Positions 54,066 to 62,223 are shown, counted from the first letter of the stretch. The stretch is 64,000 nucleotides of DNA from Bacillus fungorum (GCF_002746455.1 NZ_NWUW01000022.1:18765-82764); one strand, 5' to 3'. Notes: generated by a model not told the origin, from the sequence alone. Translations and numbers: made by a program.

Positions 54066-54971
54066 ATGCACTTTACAAAAAGGATTATATTCGTTTTTCT
54101 ACAAATTATTTTAATTGCTATAGGAGTTGTTTTCATTTGCTGTCTACCAAAATTGTTTTTGACTTCCTCACAAAACAATAAGAAACAAATTATATTAGAA
54201 TTGGATTGGCTAGAGTATATTAGTTATGTGAAAAAAGTTATTAATTCCCTACTAGATCCATTACATATAACATATGAAATTTATGGTATTAAACGCTTAT
54301 TATTACCCAATTTATTAGAGTCATATTTTTATACCTTAACTATTATAATTTCAGCTTTTTTTATTGCGGTATTCTTATCTATTGTATTAGTAAAATTCAC
54401 ATTCTATTTACCAAAAAGAATCCAATCTATAATTTCGAAAAGTTTAAATATCATAGAAGCTATACCTGACTTATTTTTAATAATATCTGTACAATTAATT
54501 ATTATTTTAATATATAAAAATACAAATTGGCTTATTACTATTCCGTTTTCTACAATAACAAACAAAACATATTTTTTACCTATTGTAACTCTCTCAATTT
54601 TACCAACGATTTATCTATATAAAATAAATTTAATTAACTATACAAATGAAATGTCGAACAGTTATATAGATCTAGCAATCGCCAAAGGATTGAAACATTT
54701 TTATATACTAAATCACCATGTTCTGCGTAATACATCAATCTCAATTTTTTATAATGCGAAATCCATTTTGCTACTAATGATTTCTAATTCAATTATTCTT
54801 GAATTTTTATTTAATTCTTTTGGATTGTTCAGATTTTTGATTAGCCATCAAAACCCTGAAATTATCTCCATTGGTATTTTACTTTTCATGATTCCACTTT
54901 ATTTTTTATTTGAAGTCTTAAAAATTGTTATAGTGGAAAGAAGGTATTTATATGATAAAAAAATTATATAA
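54066..54971 (+). CDS. OppB/DppB-like ABC permease, orphan
   Basis: 301 aa with about six transmembrane segments. The cytoplasmic EAA-type loop is visible as YIDLAIAKGLKHFYILNHHVLRN. This is the permease-1 type of peptide/nickel importers. ATG 54066 follows AAGGAGATAT; an upstream frame start at 54024 lacks such a site. It overlaps the next permease gene and is divergent from the bacteriocin precursors. No OppA binding protein or OppD/OppF ATPase is in the window, so it would need to borrow ATPases or act in another role such as immunity or peptide uptake. Confidence 0.82.
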   Translation: MHFTKRIIFVFLQIILIAIGVVFICCLPKLFLTSSQNNKKQIILELDWLEYISYVKKVINSLLDPLHITYEIYGIKRLLLPNLLESYFYTLTIIISAFFIAVFLSIVLVKFTFYLPKRIQSIISKSLNIIEAIPDLFLIISVQLIIILIYKNTNWLITIPFSTITNKTYFLPIVTLSILPTIYLYKINLINYTNEMSNSYIDLAIAKGLKHFYILNHHVLRNTSISIFYNAKSILLLMISNSIILEFLFNSFGLFRFLISHQNPEIISIGILLFMIPLYFLFEVLKIVIVERRYLYDKKII

Positions 54972-55893
54972 AAACACACAATTTTTAGTAGGTCTTTTTA
55001 TTTTATTCAGCATTATTATAACTAGCTTTATTTTAGAATACTCAATTGAATATAATTCTGAAAATCTAAATCTTCAATCTGTACCCACACCTCCTTCTTT
55101 AATGCATCCATTGGGTACTGGAGATTATGGAGTGGATATTTTAAAACAAGTTCTTATTTTTGCACGAATACCAATTTTCTTCGCTATAGTCATTTGTATC
55201 TTTCGACTCGCTTTATCACTTATATTTGGGGTATTACATGCTTTTTTTTATACTTGGACGAAATATATAAATTGGATTTTTGAAATTTTCCAATTTATAC
55301 CTACGACACTGTTAGCAATTTTACTAATCAGTCCTACAATGTCAGGTATCTATGATAATCCCGAAAACAAATGGATATGTTATACAATTGTAGTTCTTAC
55401 TTTAATTGGCATACCTAATTTAACACATCTCATTAGCAATGAAGTTAGATTACTCTTAAAACGTGAATATGTTATAACTTCCAAGCTACTTGGTGGATAT
55501 TCTTATCACATATATAAAGTTCATATTAGGCCTTATTTAATTTCAAAACTATTCATTTGGTTTCATCAACAAATGCTACAGGTAATGATATTAATGATGC
55601 ATTTAGCATTATTTGAAACTATTTCTTTTAATGTAGGAGGTAGTCTTGTATTAATTAGTGACACTAATCAAAAATTAATAAACTTTCCTTGGGTAGCGGT
55701 GGGGCCTGTTATTTTCTTTACCATTGTTATTTTATCTATTAATGCTTTACTATCAGGTTTACAAAGTACTTTAAAAGGTGATGCTGCATTTCAAGAATCT
55801 TCTCTTCTACTAAATAAAATAGAGCAAGTAAAACATGAGAGATGGAAGATACATTTACAACAGTTGAAACAATGGCTTTCAATAAAATTATAA
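54952..55893 (+). CDS. OppC/DppC-like ABC permease, orphan
   Basis: 313 aa. The HPLGTGDYGVDILKQVL segment after the first helix is the OppC/DppC signature, and the EAA loop reads YVITSKLLGGYSYHIYKVHIRP. It overlaps the preceding OppB-like gene by 20 bp, so the two form a translationally coupled pair. As for its partner, no ATPase or substrate-binding protein follows; the next gene is an unrelated lipoprotein. Confidence 0.82.
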   Translation: MIKKLYKNTQFLVGLFILFSIIITSFILEYSIEYNSENLNLQSVPTPPSLMHPLGTGDYGVDILKQVLIFARIPIFFAIVICIFRLALSLIFGVLHAFFYTWTKYINWIFEIFQFIPTTLLAILLISPTMSGIYDNPENKWICYTIVVLTLIGIPNLTHLISNEVRLLLKREYVITSKLLGGYSYHIYKVHIRPYLISKLFIWFHQQMLQVMILMMHLALFETISFNVGGSLVLISDTNQKLINFPWVAVGPVIFFTIVILSINALLSGLQSTLKGDAAFQESSLLLNKIEQVKHERWKIHLQQLKQWLSIKL

Positions 55894-56132
55894 TTAGTAC
55901 AATAATATTTAATTTCCAATTTAAAAATGAGGTATAACAAGATTAACGCCTTAATTAAAAACAAAAGATAAAGAAAAATAGGATTAGAGATCATTGCTGA
56001 AACTATATAGGTGAATATAAATGCAATTAACCTTAGCCTAGGAAAATGCTTGTATATGAAAAAAGCAAGTTTTCAAAAGGAAAATCAAAGAAATAATGTA
56101 CAGGATTTTAATCTTATTTTACACGTATAATC

Positions 56133-56477
56133 ATGTTAATGGTGGTAATGGCTTTATCCGTTGCAGCATGTGGAAATAATCGTGATCCCAAAGAAGTTGC
56201 TACAGCGTATTTCGAAGATGCAAAAGAAGGAAATGTAAAAGATTTTGGAGAGTTCTTCAATCCTGAAGCGAAGAAAATCGTTGCTTTTGTAGGCAGAAAT
56301 GCAGATTTAATGAAATCAGTGAGCAAGGATCTTAAAAGCTATAAAATTCGAAAAGTCGAAGAGAAAAATGAAATTGCTACAGTAACTGTTGATGCTGTAT
56401 ATAAAGATAATCCTAAAAAAGTAATCGTAATTGAACTTGAGAAAACGGATGATGGTTGGAAAATTAGTAAATCATAG
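56133..56477 (+). CDS. Small lipoprotein, DUF4878-like
   Basis: 114 aa. A lipobox (VAAC) lies only 13 residues from the ATG, and the expected basic N-terminus is missing; the frame is open for seven more codons upstream (to a TAA at 56109) without a usual start codon, so the true start may be non-standard or the gene 5'-damaged. The domain (DPKEVATAYFEDAKEGNVKDF to the C-terminal VIELEKTDDGWKISKS) resembles NTF2-like DUF4878 lipoproteins of unknown role. A bidirectional terminator follows. Confidence 0.7.
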   Translation: MLMVVMALSVAACGNNRDPKEVATAYFEDAKEGNVKDFGEFFNPEAKKIVAFVGRNADLMKSVSKDLKSYKIRKVEEKNEIATVTVDAVYKDNPKKVIVIELEKTDDGWKISKS

Positions 56478-56508
56478 AAAAAACGGTCTAACAAATAGGC
56501 CGTTTTTT
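56478..56508. terminator. Bidirectional terminator
   Basis: AAAAAACGG (56478-56486) pairs with CCGTTTTTT (56500-56508) immediately after the lipoprotein stop. Confidence 0.8.
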
Positions 56509-56515
56509 CTATTTT

Positions 56516-56632
56516 TGAACAACTGGAACCTACAGTTTACTACTTGGCTTCTGATCAGATGCTAAATAATTTTCGATATAAGGAAGGTCTGCAAGCCCAT
56601 ATTCCAATCAGAAAGTAATTCTGTATATGGAC
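56516..56632 (-). pseudogene. AraC-type regulator, 3'-end fragment
   Basis: About 39 codons homologous to the C-terminus of the intact regulator ending at 57236, with frame-preserving and frame-breaking differences. It exists only as part of the duplicated 194-bp segment. Confidence 0.7.
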
Positions 56633-56650
56633 ACCTTATATTCTCATTTA

Positions 56651-57043
56651 TCAATAATAGGCGTAAAAATTACCGTAAACTACTTCATCTGAGTGATTTG
56701 TAATTTTTAATTTGTAAGTTCCTTTTTTTACATTTTTAAATTTAAGTATTTTAGATTTTCCTTTATAAGTTCCATTTATTGCATCAGATTCTGCATTCTT
56801 GCTACCAATATTTATTAATGTATATTCTACCTTAACATCTGTTGTATCATCTGAGTATTGTACAGCTACTATTTCCACATCTCCATTACTTTTTAGGTAA
56901 ATTTTTTGATCCCATTCATAACTGTCTCCAGGACCTACTCCTTGGGTATATTTAAAATGTGTGGATTCTGCAGCTGCTGAGGACGCACCAAAAACTGTGA
57001 AGCATAAAAATAAACTTAGAATACTTACTAGTACTTTTTTCAT
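56651..57043 (-). CDS. Small secreted protein of unknown function
   Basis: 130 aa with a clear signal peptide (MKKVLVSILSLFLCF, cleavage near AAA-ES at residue 25). The mature part is about 105 residues, rich in beta-strand patterns (KYTQGVGPGDSYEWDQKIYL, GTYKLKITNHSDEVVYGNF), compatible with a small beta-sandwich. I do not recognise a family. It lies between the two copies of the 194-bp repeat, so it may have been gained or rearranged here. AGGAGGAAGACT precedes the ATG. Confidence 0.75.
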   Translation of the reverse strand: MKKVLVSILSLFLCFTVFGASSAAAESTHFKYTQGVGPGDSYEWDQKIYLKSNGDVEIVAVQYSDDTTDVKVEYTLINIGSKNAESDAINGTYKGKSKILKFKNVKKGTYKLKITNHSDEVVYGNFYAYY

Positions 57044-57166
57044 AATAGTCTTCCTCCTAAATCATATTTTTTCTTTTCAACAAAATATTAACATTAGGAT
57101 AAAATAAAAACATTTTAAATTTAGAATAATTAGTGAATTTAATATTGAGAAAGTTTTTCTGCATCA

Positions 57167-57360
57167 GAGAAAAAGGATGATGGTTGGAAAATTAGTAAAT
57201 CATAAAAAAAACGGTCTAATATATAGGCCGTTTTTTTATTTTTGAACAACTGGAACCCATAGTTCACTACTTGGATTTTGATCAGGAGCTAAATAATTCT
57301 CGATACAAGGAAGGTCTGCTAGCTCATATTCAGATGCTGGCAGCCATTCTGTATAGAGAC
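57167..57360. repeat. Right copy of the 194-bp direct duplication
   Basis: It begins with a 38-bp fragment of the lipoprotein 3' end (GATGATGGTTGGAAAATTAG core), then the terminator and the authentic 3' end of the AraC-type gene. Partner of 56439-56632. Confidence 0.8.
57205..57237. terminator. Bidirectional terminator, right copy
   Basis: A-run plus ACGG (57205-57214) pairs with CCGTTTTTTT (57228-57237); it ends the AraC-type gene read leftward. Confidence 0.75.
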
Positions 57361-58084
57361 GTTTCCATGCTTTAGTAACATCTGGGAATACAACCCATGT
57401 GCTTTTGGGTATTATGATTTTCTCCATATCAGGTGTATATTCTCCTTGATAACGGCATCCCATCATATAGTGAAAGGCTTCGTCGGTAATAGCGGCTTGT
57501 TTCCCGCATACTCCTAAAAGTCCTTCTAATTTACATTGTGGAGTTTGCCAAGACATATCTATAAGTTTACCTAAGAGTCCACTCGCTGTCGCTTCTTCCC
57601 ATAATAGCGGAATTGTACGAAATGCATCTTCCGTCATTACTTTTTGTTTTACCCCTATAATTTCAATTTCCTCATCTAATACTTCTATTCGATATTCCAT
57701 TTCCACATCTCCCTTAATCGTAATTTGAAAGGAGATTTTCGGAAACATTTTCAACTCTATTCCATTACATCTCGCTGCTGTCGGAGATACACCATGCAGG
57801 TTTTTAAAAGCTCGGCTAAATGCATCTGGTGAATCATACCCAAACTTAAGTGCAAGATCAATAATACGTATAGTCTTATCATTTTGAAGCTCACATGCAG
57901 CTTGTGATAAACGTCTTCGTCTAATATATTCCGACAAAGTAAATCCTGTAATTGACGAAAACATTCTCGGAAAATGATATTCTGAACAACAAGCTAATTT
58001 TGCTACTTCTTTAGCATCTATTTTCTTTGATAAATTCTGCTCAATGTAATTCATTGCTCGATTCATTCTCTCCAGCCAGTCCAG
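57236..58084 (-). CDS. AraC-family regulator with GyrI-like effector domain
   Basis: An N-terminal AraC/XylS DNA-binding domain with two helix-turn-helix motifs (DAKEVAKLACCSEYHFPRMF and IDLALKFGYDSPDAFSRAFK), followed by a GyrI/SOUL-like small-molecule-binding domain (from YRIEVLDEEIEIIGVKQ to the end). The first ATG (58066) gives 276 aa and starts MNRAMNYIEQNL. The frame continues upstream as DWLER, typical of this family, and a CTG at 58084 is 6 nt after AAGGGAGGGA, so CTG is the likely start (282 aa); the mutated start could lower expression. Probable role: sensing a lipophilic or cationic drug. Confidence 0.85.
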   Translation of the reverse strand: MDWLERMNRAMNYIEQNLSKKIDAKEVAKLACCSEYHFPRMFSSITGFTLSEYIRRRRLSQAACELQNDKTIRIIDLALKFGYDSPDAFSRAFKNLHGVSPTAARCNGIELKMFPKISFQITIKGDVEMEYRIEVLDEEIEIIGVKQKVMTEDAFRTIPLLWEEATASGLLGKLIDMSWQTPQCKLEGLLGVCGKQAAITDEAFHYMMGCRYQGEYTPDMEKIIIPKSTWVVFPDVTKAWKRLYTEWLPASEYELADLPCIENYLAPDQNPSSELWVPVVQK

Positions 58085-58227
58085 GTGTAATCCCTCCCTT
58101 CAAAAATATTATGTATGAAATAAGGGAATCTTTCCCGATTTTTGCTGTTCGAAAGATGTCGGGTGCTTTTTATTAAAACCAATAAATGATAAAAATATAA
58201 AGGATAAGCTATGGTATAACTCATCCT

Positions 58228-58680
58228 TTATTCTTCATCATCAAATTCATATAGACTATAAAGCAATTCTGTAAATGTTGGACAAACAGGATATATTGCT
58301 TCCTCTATGTCTTCTTCCTCATGATCCCAGAATACGATTGATGGTGAATCACTGGTATCTCGATAATCGAAGCATAAAAGATTACCAAATGGATCTCTAG
58401 CAAAAGGATAAATTTTATCAGGTAATCTATCTTTCGTATTATTATATGTTTCTAGAATGGAATATTTTTTATTAGAATCTAGGGTTAAAAGATTATTGAG
58501 TGAATTTTCATCTTGATTTGGAATATTAAAAGTATCTGGCGTAGGATATCCACCATCATATTTTTGTACACACTCTATAAAATCATTAGGAAATTTAATA
58601 TTAAAGTATTGTTCTAATTGTTTAATTTGGTTATTTGTTATTTTGTTCTCATTTGCATTGATCCATGTAATGTGACTCAT
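58228..58680 (-). CDS. SMI1/KNR4 (SUKH) immunity protein
   Basis: 150 aa. The core pattern of SUKH-1 proteins is visible: IKFPNDFIECVQKYDGGYP, then KIYPFARDPFGNLLCFDYR, then SIVFWDHEEE. These proteins bind and neutralise nuclease toxins of contact-dependent and type VII systems. It begins 14 bp after the toxin gene and is transcribed with it, so it is the cognate antidote. Confidence 0.9.
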   Translation of the reverse strand: MSHITWINANENKITNNQIKQLEQYFNIKFPNDFIECVQKYDGGYPTPDTFNIPNQDENSLNNLLTLDSNKKYSILETYNNTKDRLPDKIYPFARDPFGNLLCFDYRDTSDSPSIVFWDHEEEDIEEAIYPVCPTFTELLYSLYEFDDEE

Positions 58681-58694
58681 GACTAAGTACCTCC

Positions 58695-59927
58695 CTATTT
58701 ATCGCTATCTTTTCCCAAAATTTTATATCCACCTGTATGACCGATATCATGATGAGTCTGATAATCTACAAGTTGCATTCTCCCAGCATCATGATGATGA
58801 TGCCATGTATAATGCTCTGGCGTTTTACCTATTTTAAATAATTGAATTTCTTCCTCTGTGAAATTTAAAGCTAATTCAGGATTTTCCATTATTTGTTCAT
58901 ATAATGCCTTACTACACTTTCTAGACTGTGTTGTTCTAGACTTTTTGAAATCTGCCTCTTTTAATAGTACCTCACCTTTTGATTCAAAAATAGGAAATCC
59001 GTCAGCATCGTATGGAATTCCTGTAACTGGGTGCTTGTCTCCTGCTAAGTCTCCTTTTCGCAAACGAATTGTTTTTGGACCGTTCGCGCCTTCATAAGTA
59101 TACGTAGCTGCTTTCTGTAAATATTGTTGTGTACTACCGACACCTGCATATGAGAGATGATTACCACCCTTAAATTCATAATTGTTTAATATATGTAATG
59201 CATTTCTATATGCCGGCGAATTAATTACAAGTGATTTTCCTTTAGTAAAACCTGTAATAGCAGCTACCTTCCCAACTTGTCCTGCTTTACTAAGACCTTT
59301 ATCACCCAGAAGCCCGAGTCCTAACGTTGCTATTCCATAAGCTACATAATGCTCTCTACTTTCCAGATCCCCATTCCAAAATTTATTCATAAATGTATCT
59401 GATACAGTGTTCCATGCAGCAGGAATAGTCTCCCTATAGTTTACAATTGCATCTCGCATATTAAGCCAGGTTTCTTTATCACCTAAGGATATCAGTCCTT
59501 CCCACGCATCCACTGCACCATCTACAAACCCATTAGAAATACCAGTCCACGCAGCATTTAAATCTTTTTTATTGAAAAATGACTCTTCTGATTTTGGAGG
59601 GAGTTTTCCACACATGGCTCCTTCTTGAATATCAGAGTCAACTAAATTTCCTCCATACAATTCATCCGCTTCTCGGAATTTAATAGCTGCACGTTCTAAT
59701 TCTACTGCGATTTTATCTAATTCTTGCAAGATGTTAAACATCATTGGCTTTGCTTCATTAAACATCTGATAGAAACGAACACTGCTTGCTCCGTTCCACT
59801 GAGAAGCTATATATTCTGTTTGAGAGTATAAATCTCTATGTATATATTCTAATGATGATCTCGTATTTTTTACGGTTTTAGCAGCTTGTTCTAATTGTTC
59901 CGGTGTTACCTTTATTTGTGTGCTCAT
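58695..59927 (-). CDS. WXG100-type secreted polymorphic toxin with WHH nuclease domain
   Basis: 410 aa. The N-terminal 95 residues are a helical hairpin with QWNGAS (WxG turn), the type VII secretion targeting domain. A central region (about 100-290) is a pre-toxin spacer. The C-terminal domain has CSKALYEQIMENP, YTWHHHHDAGRMQLVDYQTH and HDIGHTGG, the signature of the WHH branch of the HNH/endonuclease VII superfamily, so it should degrade DNA of competitor cells. GAAGGGATGG precedes ATG 59927. The immunity gene follows. No Ess/Yuk secretion genes are in the window; a chromosomal apparatus is assumed. Confidence 0.92.
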   Translation of the reverse strand: MSTQIKVTPEQLEQAAKTVKNTRSSLEYIHRDLYSQTEYIASQWNGASSVRFYQMFNEAKPMMFNILQELDKIAVELERAAIKFREADELYGGNLVDSDIQEGAMCGKLPPKSEESFFNKKDLNAAWTGISNGFVDGAVDAWEGLISLGDKETWLNMRDAIVNYRETIPAAWNTVSDTFMNKFWNGDLESREHYVAYGIATLGLGLLGDKGLSKAGQVGKVAAITGFTKGKSLVINSPAYRNALHILNNYEFKGGNHLSYAGVGSTQQYLQKAATYTYEGANGPKTIRLRKGDLAGDKHPVTGIPYDADGFPIFESKGEVLLKEADFKKSRTTQSRKCSKALYEQIMENPELALNFTEEEIQLFKIGKTPEHYTWHHHHDAGRMQLVDYQTHHDIGHTGGYKILGKDSDK

Positions 59928-60106
59928 TCCATCCCTTCTTTTCTTATATATTATGAAAATTATAACATATCATTATTTCATTAATGGTTATCATTTGAAA
60001 ATATCCGTTCCTAAAATAAAACTAGTTGATTCTTATAGCGAGCAATTTGCACAAAGATATCGATAAATTGATTGCAGTAAAATATATAAAAGACTATCTA
60101 TCAAGT

Positions 60107-60137
60107 GGGTTTGCTTGTTTTCAAAACAAGTAAACCC
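60107..60137. repeat. Near-perfect palindrome, terminator-like
   Basis: GGGTTTGCTTGTTTT (60107-60121) and AAAACAAGTAAACCC (60123-60137) pair over 15 bp with one G-T wobble and almost no loop. No gene ends here, so an operator or an old terminator is possible. Confidence 0.5.
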
Positions 60138-60220
60138 TTCACTATAAAACTACTCTTACTTTTTATACCATTTACATTATGAATCACAGTATAAACCTCT
60201 TAATTTAGTTGTGGGTTTGA

Positions 60221-60280
60221 AAAAAAGTCGTACCGTTTTGAAAAAAGATGAACCGTTTATAAAAAAGTTGCACCTTTTTG
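60221..60280. repeat. Three 20-bp direct repeats, possible operator array
   Basis: A-runs followed by GTCGTACCG, GATGAACCG and GTTGCACCT recur with an exact 20-bp period (their ACC triplets lie at 232, 252 and 272 after 60000), with a further GCACCTTTG 10 bp later. Two helical turns per repeat suggests cooperative protein binding upstream of the membrane protein gene. Confidence 0.5.
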
Positions 60281-60411
60281 CACCTTTGGATATGCTTTAT
60301 CTGAAGGGGGGTCCTATGGTAAAAGTAATATAAGGTTATACGAACGGGCCATTTTGTTGAACTATTAAGGGGAAACAAGTAATTGCGTACGTCGTACAAA
60401 GGGGTGCTGGG

Positions 60412-60951
60412 GTGAATGTAATTGCGTGGTTAATCGTTGCATGTGAAATAGGGTTTTGGGTTGTTATCACTTTAGGTCTATTCACACGATATATCCTTAA
60501 AAGAAATAAATTAGGATTGTTTTTTCTAGCCTTGACACCTGTCATTGATTTAATTTTATTGGTTGCTACGGGTATAGACTTGTATCGTGGTGCGACTGCT
60601 ACCAAAGTGCATGCAATTGCTGCTGTGTATATTGGAATCTCTATCGCATACGGTAGAAGTATGATTGAATGGGCTGATATACGCTTTCAATATTATGTGA
60701 TGAAACAAGGATCGAAACCAGTTAAAAGATTTGGCATCGATTATGCGAAACACTACTTTAAAAGTTGGGGACAACATGTGCTTGCCTTTCTAATAGGTGC
60801 TGGGATTTTACTCGTCCTAATCTATTTAATTAACGATTTTTCCCGGACAGAAGTGTTGGTTGGGTTTCTAAAATTATGGACACTTGTGTTAGGTATTGAT
60901 TTTGTGATTGCCATAAGCAATTTTATTTGGCCAAAAAGGGCAAAGGGGTAA
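60412..60951 (+). CDS. Hypothetical integral membrane protein
   Basis: 179 aa with five or so hydrophobic segments (about 4-24, 35-54, 65-80, 125-142, 150-170). It starts with GTG at 60412 after GGGGTGCTGGG. It resembles small Bacillus membrane proteins of the YmcC kind in length and pattern, but I am not certain. No catalytic motif was seen. Single-gene unit downstream of a direct-repeat array. Confidence 0.6.
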   Translation: MNVIAWLIVACEIGFWVVITLGLFTRYILKRNKLGLFFLALTPVIDLILLVATGIDLYRGATATKVHAIAAVYIGISIAYGRSMIEWADIRFQYYVMKQGSKPVKRFGIDYAKHYFKSWGQHVLAFLIGAGILLVLIYLINDFSRTEVLVGFLKLWTLVLGIDFVIAISNFIWPKRAKG

Positions 60952-61162
60952 CAATTTAAAATACCGCAAACGGGCGCGATTGTTTAAGATCATCGGTAGA
61001 AAATGATCAAACTTTATTCCAAACCAACATTAGTCCCTCATATTTCCAAACGTTGACCAAAAAATAAAAATATGGTATGTTTACTTTAGATTAGTTATAT
61101 ATTGAATGCATATTCAGTATATATAAAGTATAGTACTTAACTGAATTGCATAAACTAAAAAA

Positions 61163-61186
61163 GACGAGATGCGTCAACATCCCGTC
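61163..61186 (-). terminator. Terminator of the 51-aa gene
   Basis: GACGAGATG (61163-61171) and CATCCCGTC (61178-61186) pair with one mismatch; read leftward it is followed by a TTTTTT run. It lies 38 bp after the stop of the small gene. Confidence 0.7.
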
Positions 61187-61223
61187 CCATAACTGCTACT
61201 GTCAAGGTGGTTGTTATTATGCA

Positions 61224-61379
61224 TTATCTTTTTCTTTTAGACCCACGCTTGTACTTTGGTCGGTGAAGCGCGGGTTTTTTGTTGTCTTTTTTTTCGAATT
61301 GCTTTCTCAGTGCGTATGCTGAAAGCTCACGCACAACTGCTCTTGCAATTTCTTTTAAAAGTTCAAACAAAAATTCCAT
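61224..61379 (-). CDS. 51-aa basic protein with amphipathic helix
   Basis: The peptide has an amphipathic N-terminal helix (MEFLFELLKEIARAVVREL) and a strongly basic tail (HRPKYKRGSKRKR). AAGGGGGTGAT lies 6 nt before ATG 61379, and a proper terminator follows the TAA at 61224-61226, so it is very likely translated. I do not recognise it. The form (short helix plus polybasic tail) would suit an RNA- or DNA-binding peptide or a membrane-active peptide; neither is shown by the sequence. Confidence 0.65.
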   Translation of the reverse strand: MEFLFELLKEIARAVVRELSAYALRKQFEKKDNKKPALHRPKYKRGSKRKR

Positions 61380-61732
61380 GTTATATCACCCCCTTTCCTT
61401 CCAAATGGAAAGAAGGGATAATAACAAGCCCACCTTCACACGATATACAGTTATACTTCTATTTTATCATATTCCTATTCATTTAAATAGAGAATCCACA
61501 ATGATACATTCATTTTCGAATAATCTAGTTTACTATAATTAAAATATGTTTACTTGAAGGTTTTTACACTTACCCTTAAATTTTATTAGAAACAGTAATT
61601 GTTTTTTGAATTTTACAATATTTATTTATCAAGTTTTATTGATTTTAAAAACCTGTGGTATATGTTACCATTTTATTAACCTATTAGATAAATTATTCTA
61701 ATAAGTTAATAAAATGATAAGGGGGATTATTT
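61380..61732. other. Divergent intergenic region
   Basis: It separates the leftward 51-aa gene from the rightward secreted protein gene. Apart from the 18-bp-arm palindrome at 61670-61715 nothing was recognised. Confidence 0.5.
61670..61715 (+). promoter_or_regulatory. Long inverted repeat in the leader of the secreted protein gene
   Basis: ATTTTATTAACCTATTAG (61670-61687) pairs with CTAATAAGTTAATAAAAT (61698-61715): 17 of 18 bp, 10-nt loop. It ends just before the AAGGGGGAT ribosome site, where it could be a repressor operator or an RNA hairpin controlling translation. Confidence 0.55.
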
Positions 61733-61987
61733 ATGTCAAAGTCAAAAATTAAAAAGATAGTTGGGGCGCTAAGTTTAACATCTGCATTACTTATTTCTGC
61801 AATGCCGGCAAGTGCTGGTTCAGGATTAATATGGGTTAGAGACAAATACCCTAATGCATATGAATTTGATTATAATGGCGCTAAGGGGACAGTTAAAATT
61901 TTTTACAGAGATAAAAAAGGGAATACAAAAACAAAGATAGAAAAATGCTATATGGATAACAACACATGTTATGTACCAGATAAATGA
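61733..61987 (+). CDS. Small secreted protein with two cysteines
   Basis: 84 aa. A Sec signal peptide (basic MSKSKIKKIVG, hydrophobic core, cleavage near ASA-GS at residue 28) leaves a mature peptide of about 56 residues ending KCYMDNNTCYVPDK, so one disulfide loop (C-x6-C) is possible. AAGGGGGAT precedes the ATG. It is expressed alone between a long inverted repeat and a perfect terminator. No family was recognised. Confidence 0.75.
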   Translation: MSKSKIKKIVGALSLTSALLISAMPASAGSGLIWVRDKYPNAYEFDYNGAKGTVKIFYRDKKGNTKTKIEKCYMDNNTCYVPDK

Positions 61988-61988
61988 T

Positions 61989-62019
61989 AAAAAAAGCACT
62001 CAATTCGAGTGCTTTTTTT
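61989..62019 (+). terminator. Rho-independent terminator
   Basis: AAAAAAAGCACTC (61989-62001) pairs perfectly with GAGTGCTTTTTTT (62007-62019); loop of 5 nt, directly after the secreted protein stop. Confidence 0.9.
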
Positions 62020-62223
62020 ACCTTGAATAAAATCGTCTTAAATTTCTCATTACCCCTCCATTATTTTCCATATATAGTATGTATGTTACTTTTTTTGTAT
62101 TTTAAGAGAATTTTTCCGGAACACACTCAAAAAAAGGGCTCTCAAATTCGTTTATAAAGAACATTGGTTATGTGGGTAATGCAATAAGATTCGAGTGTTA
62201 AAAAGCTCCTCAAAAACAAAAAC

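Larger units (their letters stand above)
56439..56632. repeat. Left copy of a 194-bp direct duplication
   Basis: This stretch covers the 3' end of the lipoprotein gene, its terminator and a remnant of the 3' end of an AraC-type gene (minus strand, FVQQLEPTVYYLASDQM-like). It repeats at 57167-57360 with high but incomplete identity. Confidence 0.8.
59928..60411. other. Intergenic region with palindrome and 20-bp direct repeats
   Basis: No gene was found. It contains a near-perfect palindrome (60107-60137) and three 20-bp spaced repeats (60221-60280), described separately. It lies between the divergent toxin and membrane-protein genes. Confidence 0.5.

Noticed and set aside
60221..60280. Plasmid origin iterons
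   Set aside because: Only three imperfect units exist and there is no replication initiator gene next to them, so an operator array is more likely; not fully excluded.
61256..61542. Two overlapping rightward frames of 76 and 87 codons
   Set aside because: They lack ribosome sites and overlap, on the opposite strand, the 51-aa gene that has a strong ribosome site and a terminator.
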